In this document: piece after piece, positions 42,362-52,600 of the stretch
Layout: the number at the start of each line of letters is the position of its first letter
Position numbering within the stretch: the first letter of the stretch is position 1
Source: Motacilla alba alba
Taxonomy: Eukaryota > Chordata > Aves > Passeriformes > Motacillidae
Length of the DNA: 64,000 nucleotides
Reading direction: 5' to 3'
NCBI RefSeq assembly: GCF_015832195.1
Contig: NC_052026.1
Coordinates: 13,379,619-13,443,618, forward strand
Program-made: the position numbers and the translations under genes
Notes under the pieces: generated by a model
The model's input: only the letters and a program-made list of their open reading frames with translations
The model's database searches: none
Told to the model about the DNA's origin: nothing

Positions 42362-44760
42362 TCACCAGGGCAGCCTCTGCCCTCTCCAGTCCCAGAAGGT
42401 GCCATTGTTGGTGGCTGAGAGCTGGGCCAGCAGCTGCAGGACACCTCTGACGCTCTCCTCCAGCGTCACCGGGCCCTGTCACACCCAAGGGCAAGGGAAA
42501 AAGTGAGCCAGGATTCTCCATCCCAACACCCCCAATCCCACCCATGGGATGCTGGAATGCCAGCTCTGGCTGGGTTCGTTTGGGAGCAGCTGGAGATGCT
42601 CCAACAGCCAAGGGATGTGGCTTGGCACAAATTTGAGTGCTGTAAGGATGGAGGTTAATTTCTTCATCCCTAGTTAAAAAAGTGACTCGTTTTTCAGTCA
42701 GAGCAGGGTAAGGGACAGCCGAGTGCAGGACCGGGGTGCCCTCTGCTGACACTTCATCAGGATGGGAAAGGAAATAAAATATAGGGAAGAAATTGGATGG
42801 TTGGGTGGAGCGCCTGGAATTGTCCCTTTGCTGTGGTGGCACAGCCACTGTGTGACCGAGGCACTGCACAGACGTGGGTGCCCAGGGAAGGGATGTCCGT
42901 GGTCAAGGATGCCTCAGGAAGGGATGTTCATGGGAAAGGGAGGCCCATGGGAAGAAATACCCTACGAAGAAGGGATGTGCCCATGGGAAGGGATGTCTGT
43001 GAGAACGAAAGTTTCTGGGAAGGGATTTCTTTGTGAAAGGATGACCCTGAGAAGGGATGTTCATGGGAAGGGGTGGCCTTGGGAAGGGATGCTCCTGGGA
43101 AAGGATGCCCCCAGGAGTCCCCAGGATACCTGTGGGACCTTGCTGAACTAGGACTGCATGCACCTCCCATCACTCACCATCCCCTGTTCCAAGGGAGGTG
43201 TCACGTGTCCGGGATCCACAGACACGCAGAGGATCCCGCTGCTCCCGTACTCCAGGGCCAGGCACTTGGTGAGCATGTTCAGAGCAGCCTGGGAGGAAGA
43301 ATTCAGCTCCTTACCATCATGATCTGGCAATGCCAGGGCCAGTGCAGGGGCAATCCCCGAGGAGATGACTCCGAATTCCTGCCATCCTCCAGCAGTGGTA
43401 CCTTGCTGCAGCGGTAGCAGATGTCCTGCCTCTCCTCCCAAGCCTCCGCAACCTCGATGGAGCCCAGGATGCTGGAGATGTTGATGATGGCAGCTCTGCT
43501 GCAGCTCATCTCACGCTGCCCTTCGGCCTCAGCCGCCTCCTTCAGCAGGGGCAGGAAGGCCTGCAGGGGATGGGATCTCAGGCATTACCATCCTCCTCCT
43601 CCCTTTTCCCAGTGTTTGGGGCAGGAGGTGCCCATGTCCTCACTTGGCTTGTCTGCAGGGGCCCGATGGTGTTGGTGGTGTAGACGAGGCTCATGTTCTC
43701 TGCTGTCTCGGTGGCCAGGGTGCTGCGGCGCGTGGTGCCCGTGTTGTTAATCAGGAGGTTGAGGCCAGCACTTCCCACCTCTGCCCGCACCTTCCTCACC
43801 GCTGCCTTGATGCTGTTGGGGTCTGTCACATCTGCAAGGGGACAGGAGGTTTGGGGACAGGCTGGTGGCCGTGATCCTGGCACGATGCTGTAGGACGTGG
43901 CAGGAGGCGCCTCCCAGCCCGCTGAGCATCCTCCTGATCCCATCGGTGACCTGGTTGAGCTAAGCCAAGCCAAGGGACCTACCTGCTTGGTGGCATTTCC
44001 TGGAACCACCCACGGCTGCAATTAAATCCTGAGAAGCTTCATCCCTTTCCCGCCCCAGCACTTACCTAGAGGCAGAATCATGACGTTGGGAAAGCCCAAA
44101 GCCACCTCGTTAACAGCCTAGGTGGAGAAAATGGGGCAGGGGGTCACAAGGGGAAGCTCACTGGGGGGGAGAGGGGGCTGCTCCGTGCCGGGGTGGGAAG
44201 AGGGTGGCCCCTCATGTCACAGCCGACAGGTTACAACAAGGTCCAGGGGGAGCTATGCGGGGCGGTCGCTGCTCCTCCGCGCCTGGCTGAGCCCGGCAGC
44301 TGCCGAGCTCCCCGCAGCCGTGCCCCCGGCACGGGGGCTGCCAGCAACCCCCCTGCACGCCCCGTCATGCACATACCTGCACCAAGAGATGCAAAATAAA
44401 TACGTGCACATTTAATACATACATAGGTGTTTTTAATATTTAATGCATGTATGTGTATTTTTGGTTTATATATATATATATACACACGTATTTTTCCATA
44501 CCATTCACCGTTCAGGATGCTGACACTCAGCGTCCCAATTTCAGGTGGGACTGTGGCATCCCCAAGCACCCATCCCAGAGCTGACTTCCCTCCTGTCCCC
44601 CCCGCACCGGTGCCCTCCCTACCTTGCCCTGGGGGTCCAGGCAAGCAGCGAAGATGTGCCGAGGTGGGCTGGGCTGCTCCAGCAGGCCCTTGAGCAGCCC
44701 CAGGCCCAGCCCGCCATCGCAGCCGGTCAGCAGGACACTGCCCACGCTGAGCCCCTCCAT
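42362..44760 (-). CDS. C-factor-like short-chain dehydrogenase/reductase
   Basis: A classical SDR, 253 residues, probably a cytosolic NADP(H)-dependent carbonyl reductase related to Drosophila sniffer and bacterial C-factor (CsgA); the substrate is unknown. Exons on the minus strand are 44760-44623, 44117-44066, 43831-43644, 43560-43402, 43288-43178 and 42475-42362. They sum to 762 bases including the stop. The dinucleotide site is TGCDGGLGLGL near residues 12-22. The cofactor-binding acidic position is in PLDVTD, and NNTG stands where most SDRs have NNAG. The catalytic serine is in NISSILGS, and the YxxxK pair is YRCSK. PGHVTPPL follows, as the usual PG motif. No membrane segment was seen. 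It is convergent with IL34 and in tandem with MTSS2. I do not recall an intact gene at this position in human. The exact family name is uncertain; the SDR fold and exons are sure. Confidence 0.9.
42880..43115. repeat. degenerate tandem repeat in SDR intron 5
   Basis: Repeated 'gggaagggatg' cores separated by variable 8-15 base spacers, about ten copies, non-coding. Confidence 0.75.
44464..44486. repeat. short (TA)n/(CA)n tract in SDR intron 1
   Basis: About ten TA units run into ACACAC. The flanks are AT-rich, unlike the surrounding GC-rich DNA. Confidence 0.8.
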
Positions 44761-44991
44761 CCCCACCGCTCTCCACAGCCGGCTGTGCTGCCCCAGCGAG
44801 ATTTGGCAATCGGCCTCGATAATCCGGGAGGTGGCACCGCTGCGGGTGCTGCTGGGATGGGTGGAGTGGGGGACACCGCCTGCACCTCCTCTTCTGGAGG
44901 GGATGGGGCAGCGGGGTGTTCTTTGCACCCCAGGGTCACCCATCACCTTGACCATGGGGTTGTTGCACTCCTCTGTACCCCAAAACACCCC

Positions 44992-45115
44992 CGTCAAGGC
45001 ATGGGAACCCCAAAGGGGTGCTGGTACCTTCTCACCTGTTCTCCATTATTAACACCCACCCCCCTCAAGGCATGGGAACCCCAAAGGGGTGCTGGTACCT
45101 TCTCACCTGTTCCCC
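44992..45115. repeat. tandem duplication, 71-base period, two copies
   Basis: The segment starting TCAAGGCATGGGAACCCCAA occurs at 44994 and again at 45065. They are nearly identical until about 45115. It lies between the SDR start and the MTSS2 3' end. Confidence 0.9.
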
Positions 45116-45187
45116 ATTACGGGGGTGACCCCAGAGAACCAGAAAATCCATAGGAGCACAGGCAAGGCTATTAATTACAGTACAACC

Positions 45188-45193
45188 TTTATT
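45188..45193 (-). terminator. poly(A) signal of MTSS2
   Basis: AATAAA on the minus strand (TTTATT on plus). Expected cleavage is near 45165-45175, giving a 3' UTR of about 1.5 kb from the stop at 46683. Confidence 0.75.
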
Positions 45194-46154
45194 AATACTG
45201 GAATCTTCACAGTGCATTCGTTACTTGTAGCAGTGACTATGGAAAACGGGGGAGGGGGGAAAGAGGGGAATTACCACCAGGAAAAAAAAAATTAAAAGAA
45301 AAGACGGAATGAAAGGAAGAGAAAGAAACAGGGCAGAGGGACAGGGAGAGGGGAAGCGGCGGCAGAGGCGGGAACACGAGGGGGAAAAATAAATTAAAAA
45401 AAAAGAAAAGAATAAGGACCAAGTTAACAACAGCACCAGAAAAGTTACTTCAGTCGAAAGACAGGTCAGTTTTTTTTCTTTTCCAAAGAGTTTTTGTTTT
45501 CTGTACAAAATAAGAGGAACCCCCCCTCCCTCAAACCCAAACATTTGTCACTTGGCCTCAGCGGTTGTGGGCAGGAGAAGAGGAAAGGGGGAGAACTAAA
45601 TTGTTATTCCTAAGGGGGAGGGCAGAGGGGCTGCGATGCGACAGACAGCGGGGCGGCGGGGGCTATGTACAGCGGGGCCGGGGGGTTGTGCTTTCCTCCA
45701 GCCCCGGCAGAAAGCTGCTTTGCTTGGGGGGGCTGAGTCAAACCTCCTGTGCCTGGACCCCCCTCAGAGCAGGCCCTGCACAGGGTCTGTGGGTGCTGAG
45801 CGAGGGTGAGGGGGATTGCGGGGGGACCCAAGTGATCCTCGTGAGGGGGCGCAAAGTGGAGGTTCAGCATCCTCAGTCCCAGCCCCCTGGTGTTCCCCCA
45901 AGACAGAGAGGATTGCAGTGTCTCTACCCCCCAGCCCCCCCACCCTCTCACATGTCCACCGCTCCTTCGTCCCCCCCTGCACCCCCAGCCCGTTGCTTCT
46001 GCCCCCTGGAATGAGGCTGAGCTGTGCTGGCCCCAAGCAGGCAGCTGGGGGGGATGGGGCCAGGGCCCCCCACTCCCGGCGCTCCTGGGGCTCCACAGCT
46101 GCCACGGCCCTGTTGGCACCATCCTCTCCTGCTGCGGCTGGGGCCACCCGCCTG

Positions 46155-46570
46155 CGCCCGAGGGAAAGAAAACAGAGAGCAGAGGGAGAGCCAGAGGGGA
46201 ACAGGAAAAGAGAAACAAAGGGAAAGAGGTGAAAAAAAAGAAAGGAAAAAAAACTAGAGGAAAATAGAAGGGAAGAGAAAAAGAGTTAAAAAATGAAAAG
46301 AAGAAGAGTTAAAAAGAAAGAAAAAAAAGAGTTAAAAAGAAAAGAGGACAAGAAGAGGAAAAGGAGAAAAATGGGAAATGAAGAAAATAAGAAAAGAGAA
46401 GGAAAAGTGACATAGAAGATCAAAGGAAAAAAGCCAAAAGAAAAAAAGCAGAAAAAATAGGAAGAGGAGAAAAGGAGGAGAAAGAGGACCAAAGAGAGAG
46501 CAAGTGAAGGAGGGTTGTAAGGAGAGGGCAGGGCAGGAGGAGACAGAGGGGCAGGAAGCAGGGGGCACCA
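46155..46570 (-). repeat. long purine/pyrimidine-asymmetric tract in MTSS2 3' UTR
   Basis: The plus strand is almost pure A and G for about 400 bases, with GAAAAG and GTTAAAAAG units. The MTSS2 transcript therefore carries a long C/U-rich tract. A second, shorter tract lies at 45240-45420. Such tracts can bind PTB-type proteins or adopt triplex structure; neither is shown here. Confidence 0.85.
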
Positions 46571-46682
46571 GAGAAGGACAGGGCAGCGGGTGCCGGCGGG
46601 TGGGGGCTCCTGGGGAGGCGCAGCGGTTGCCCCCGGGGGTCCATGGGCTGCGGCGGGCTCGTCCCCGCTGGCCGGGGCATCA

Positions 46683-49600
46683 TCACGATATCCGCGGGGC
46701 CGACCTGTCATTGGTGACGGTCCTGCGCAGGCGCACCCCGCGCCGGATGGCCACCAGCATGTCTTCGGCCGGGGGGTCCATGGAGGCCGCGGGGGGCGGC
46801 GCGGGGGTCTCCTCGCCGGGGCCGGACCCCACGAGGGCGGTGGGGAAGGGGAACTGGCCTTCCCCAAGGGCGTGGGCGCCGGCCACCAGCTCCCCAATCT
46901 TCTCCACCAAACTGTGCCGGTTGGCAGCCAGCTGTTGGTCCTCCTCTTCCTCAGCGGAGAGGTGCTGGCCGGCCCCGGGGTAGACAGAGATCTCCATGGC
47001 ACCGCCACCCCAGGCGGTGTTGGGAAGGCTCAGCCGCTTGGGCGAAGCTTTGGCAAAATCCAGCGGGTTCGCAGAGGCGTCATCGGCATAGAAGACGCAC
47101 TCTTCACTGCCCACCCGCGTAGGGCCGGCATAGCCAGGGGAGTCGGGCACCGTGGGGGTCTTCACGGGGACGATGGGGGGTCGGATGGGGATGGGGCCGG
47201 CGTTGGAGAGCGTGCGGCGGACCGAGGGCTTGGTGGAGGGCGTGCGGCGGATGGTGGCCACCCCCGGGGTGGTGCCGGCCGGCAGGTTGGTGCCGCTGGG
47301 CAGCCCGGCGGTGGAGGCGGGACGCTTGGTCTGGATCATCCGCCGGTAGTTCTGGGCGATGTTGCTGTTGCGTGGGATGGTGGAGGACTTGTCGAAATCA
47401 CTCTGGGGGTCACACTCCACGTCACCGTTCACCGAGTAGCAGTCGTAGTCGGAGCCTGGGGAGGGAGCAGCACCGTCAGTGTGGCCGGGGGAGCAGTGGG
47501 TGGCCGGCCAAGCTCAGCCAAGTCATTAAAGCCAGCCCCAGCCTTCTCCATCACAGCACAACAACAACCAAATTCAACTACCATGATCGTGACACAACCA
47601 CTACCGTCCCAATCTTTTCTGGCACAACGTGCTCACCATCAAACACAAACATCACCACTGGAGGGAAAGCACAGTCACCCCAGCCATCACACTGAAATCA
47701 CAACCAAACCCAGCTGTCACCATCACAACCACCCCAATCGCAGCCATCACCGCACGATCATGGACAATCTCCACTGTCACCACCACATGCTCATAACTGG
47801 CTCAGCCATCATCATGCCAACATCACGACAGATGTGGTTATTTGATCTCCAACTACCAACTCTGTTGCCATCATCTACCATCTGCCACCATCTCCACCTG
47901 TACTCAACCTCTGTGCACAGACACGGTACCACGTCGCCTGTTACAGCACTTCCTGGCACAACTGCACCCACTGAGCCCCAGCTAACACCCAAATAACCAG
48001 GAAAAGCTGTGGTTATTTGTGGCACCAGTCCCTACACAGTATGACCATAGCCCGATGCTATGACACCCAGAGCACACAGCTGTGCCCCAGGATCACCAAA
48101 ACCTCTGTTGCGCCCTTCCCTACTCCAAGTGCCATTTCAGGCGGTCCCAGGCACCCGCGGTGCCAGTACCTTGGGAAGGGATGGTGTCCTCAGAGCAGGA
48201 GGGGGTGGTGGTCTGCGTGCTGTAGCCGCTGGAGTACTGCAGCGAGTCCCGGCTGCTCTTCTGGTGCTCCAAGCTCAGCCCACGGGTCAAGACCATGGCC
48301 AGGTCGCTGGCGGCAGGGGACACCTCCTCCCCATGCTGCTGGGGCAAAGGGCACTGTCAGCACCCTGGTTCCTCCTCTGGGAGTCCCCAGGAGCCCCCAC
48401 CTCTGTACCCTCCCTGCCGCAGCGGGTACCTTGGCGGCAATTGTAGCCGGCGACATCCGGGGCCTGGGAGCATCCTCGCCACCGCTGCCCGGGTACCCAC
48501 CCGCAGGAGAGCCCATCTCGGCTTCCCGCAGGTGCTCCACGCGGTCCTTGCGCCGCTGCAGGGTAGGGACCACCGGCTGGTCATAGGGGCTGGCCTTGGA
48601 CCAGTCCTGCAACGGGCAAGGCATGCGGTTCATGCTGGTGACACTGGGACCAGTGGCAGGAGAGGTCTCAAGCTGATGTCCCCCGTGTCAAGCCACGGGT
48701 GCTGCTCAGGATGCTCTGCCCCATGCAGGAAGGGAGGGGAGGGTCCGGGGGCTGAACCCCATGAAGTGAAGGGGGAACCACGTGTGAAATGCAACCCTGG
48801 TGGGATGGCAAGGACTAACCGAGGTGGGGGAGCTGCACTCGCTAACTGACTGGCAGGTTTCGGATGCCTCTGAGGACGCCGAGCTGGAGGACTTCTGCTG
48901 TGCCGTGACGAGCCGAGAGCCGGAAGGTGAGAGAAGAGGCAGTTAGCAAGCAAAGCCAGAGCCATGACCCTGGTTAGAGCAGCACCCACAGCTCCCTGGC
49001 TGAGCGAGGCCCCCAGCACTACTCCCCTCTGGCGGTGGCTGCAGGATGGTGAGCAGGATGCGACCTTGGCAGCGGGGTCAAGAACTGGGATGATGCACTG
49101 CTCCAACCCTTCCCCCTTCTCACCCCAAGCCATGCAGAGCCAAGAGGTATTTTGGGAGTAGGGACCTCGCTGGGTTGGTGAGGTCAGGTTAGCATGGACA
49201 AGTGGGAATGGCAACTCCCTGGGGATCCTGAAGCATCCTTGGCACTGGGGATGGTGCAGCATGAAGGGGAAGCTTTGCTCCATGCTGCCTGGTGGGTGGC
49301 ACAAAATGGGTGTTACGGGGCTGTGGTGATTGGGAAACACCCTGTTGTCCTGGCACAGGGAGAGGGATATCTGGGCTCCATCCCTAGGGTTTCTCTGCCA
49401 TGTGGCCCAGGATGCCCACATCTATGGCAGGCACACTCAATATTCCCAATATTTATTTCCCAGGATGCCAACACAGATGGAAATAGTTCTGAGGGTGGGT
49501 CTCATCACCTCTGGACCCTCGTGTTGCACCCAGCACCACCCACCCATTCTATGGAAGAGGAAACTGAGGCATGGAGGTTGGCAGCACGGAGCACCCTCCC

Positions 49601-52600
49601 TGTACCTGGCTGGTGATGTCCGAGGGCATGGGGGAAGGTGGTTTGGAATAAGCGGCGTCCTGGGAGATGAAGCCGGAGTCGTGGGAGGAGACGCTGGAGA
49701 GGCGGGTGGTGGCGGCGGGGGGCTGCGCCAGGCTGCGGTAGCGATAGGTGGAACTGGGTGAGCAGGTCTGAGCCCCGCCGGGCCACGCCATGCCACCCTT
49801 GGCACTGCTAACGCTGCTGGGGGGGCGCCGGCGGGACAGGGACACGCCGGTGGGGAGGACAAAGGAAGGAAAAGAGAATTTAAGACAGGTTTGGAGGTGG
49901 CAGGATGGCCAGCGCCCTGCCACACATCCCAACCTGGGGAAACTGAGGCATGGAATCCTCCTGGGGGTGTCCCTTTGCTCCCTGGGGTGGCCCTGTGGCA
50001 GGGAACAGGCTGGGGAACATGACAGAGGGGGTATGCTTGCCCCCAGACACCCGTACACGGCACACATCATCCCCAGACCCTGGAATAAAGGGCATGTGTC
50101 GGGCCCCCATCCTGTTCCATAGGTCCACCAGCCCTGCCCAGTGCACCAAAACCAGTTCCTCCATATTAATGGGAGCCACCTGCCTATATGGACACGAGAA
50201 GGTGGGCATGCACCTTGTGAGCATCCCCAAAGGCCATAAGCATCATTGACCCACTGAGGTTAACGAAGAGGGCTGGATTTCCTGGCTGTGGTTGGGTGTG
50301 GAGCCCACCTCACCATACCTGCACATGCTGGACTTGCGGGAGCTAGAGCTGCTGGGCGAGGATGGAGGCGTCTGGTAGGACCAGCTGTAGTCAGAGCCCT
50401 TCAGGTCCTTGATCACCTGCAGGAAAGATGGGGTCTAAGTCCCCCCAAAGATGCTCCCCTGCTCCCCTGACCCCTGGCTCGCCCCTACCGACCTGCTCAC
50501 TGGCGGGGGGCAACTTGTGGGGCTCAGCGGTGAGCACCACCAGGTCCTCGATGATGCCCTGCAGGTGGGTGATCTCTCCCAGCATGGTGAGCTCCCCGTT
50601 CTGAGGACAGACAAGAGAGAGCATCAGCATCCATTGGGCAGAAGGAACAACCCTTGACCCTCCCAGCCCCCACCACTCACCACCACGGGCTGCAGGAAGG
50701 TGATGAAGGTGCAGAAGCGGCCCCGCTCCTCGATGAGGGCTTTGCGGACCGCCTGCTTCTCCGTCTCCTCCAGCAGCAGGTACATGTCATTGACGTCCTG
50801 CAGCGCGTTGTCCAGCTGGGGCTGCAGGTCCCCCTTCCCTGAGAGATGGGGCACTGTCAGCACTGGGCTCCCCTGACACCCTCCCCAGTCTGCTGGCGGT
50901 GCCACTGCCAAGCCGAGGCCATTCCCCAGCTTGGGGACATCACCCCATCCTCACATTCCAGCACATACCACAGGTCTCCCACTCTGCCCTGGAAGGTCCA
51001 GGAGCACCCTCACTCCACAGCAGCCCCGGGCAGGGGGCTTCTCTTCCACCCCATCCCCATCCCTGGCACTTGGGACCAGAGGACCCCTTGGGCTGCCCCA
51101 CAGTGAGTCTGGCATCACCTCAGGATATGGGGTGCAGGCTAAGCTAAGCTAAAAGCAGGGTGAGGCTGGGAACAGGGAGCGGATGGACGGACGGACAGAC
51201 AGACAGAGGCTGGGGAGACTGGGGGGAGTAGATGAGGAAGCAGAGAGGGGGCCGGTGGTGGGGGGCATCGGTTCACTTACCAAGTAGCTCTACAGGAAGG
51301 ATGTGGAGGGGAGGGAAGAGAGAAGGAGACAGAGAAAACGTGTGAAAAGAGGCCGAAGGCTGGGGCGCATGCCCCGCCTCCCCGCCACCCCCGGGGCCGT
51401 GCTGGCACCTCCCTTTCTACAGGGGGGCAGCAGGACCCCCCTAGTGCCCACCCCCCAGTTGGCAGTGCCGGGATACCGGCCCTGGCTGGGGGTGCTGCGG
51501 AGGGGCTGGTGGGGGCACCCCCCAGGAAACCCCCTCTCACCTTTGCGAGCCTTTTTCTGGAGCTTGAGGGTGTCAGAGGACTTTTTCTTGATCTCATGGC
51601 GTGCTCGCTTGTACTCTGGGGATGCAGAAGTGCTGTCAGAGGGGACCCCTGCCCAGCAGCGCAGCCACCCTGCACGGATCCATCCTGTCCCCCTCGTACC
51701 TTTCGCATGGTCCTTGTCCAGCTGATTGGCAGTTTTCTTCCAGTCCTCAATCCTGTCCTGCAAAGGGTTTATCAGGCTCTCCATGAGGGCACTGGAGAGG
51801 GAGAGAGAAGCAGAGAGTGTGGGACAGTGCCGGAGCCAGGGGGGAGCCATTCCCCCATCCCATGCCCAGCCAGCACCCAGCATCCCCTTCTTCAGCGAGG
51901 GAACGAGCCTGGCCAGGCCGTGTCACCGAGGGAATGAGCCTGGCCAGGCCGTGTCACCGAGGGAACGAGCCTGGCCAGGCCGTGTCACCGAGGGAATGAG
52001 CCTGGCCAGGCCGTGTCACCGAGGGAATGAGCCTGGCCAGGCCGTGTCACCGAGGGCCGTGGGTTCGGAGGCAAAGCTGATCCTGGTCCCGCTTACTTGG
52101 TGAACTGCCGGAGCTTGGCCTCGATGCTGCGGTGCCGCATGCACATCCGGGTCAGCGCCGAGCCAATGTCCCGCGTGGCACCTGGTGGGGAGCAAAGGGC
52201 TGCTGACAAGGGGCAGGGACACCCCCACACCAGTCCCAGCCCAGTTTGTACAGTGGGAGCAGGGTGGCTCGTGACAGGGACGATCAGTGCTGGGATGCAC
52301 TGGGCACTGGGGACACTTTAGGCAGGGGGTGGCCTGTTTTTTCCCACAATAAATCCGCAAAATAAATAAATAAATCATCATCCACTAACTAATACATGAA
52401 GCACTAAATATCTCTTCTGGAGGCTTTGAAATTAGAACCTGTTCCCATTTTTTCCTGGTTTGTCTCAAATGTGGCGCTGGGGGGGGCAGGGAAGGGAGGC
52501 GTTGAGGTACCCAGGCTTAGTTCCGAGCAGTCAGCTCTGTCCCACACCTCCAGGCACAATCCCGAACGGATAAAAAGGGAGCCCAAACTCCCCAGGGGGG

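Noticed and set aside
46590..47996. 468-codon open frame on the plus strand
   Set aside because: It is antisense to MTSS2 exon 15, whose minus-strand frame matches the known protein, and it runs into low-complexity intron sequence. GC-rich exons often leave the opposite strand open.
51896..52056. CRISPR-like direct repeats
   Set aside because: The units are adjoining with no unique spacers, and the setting is a vertebrate intron. It is a minisatellite.
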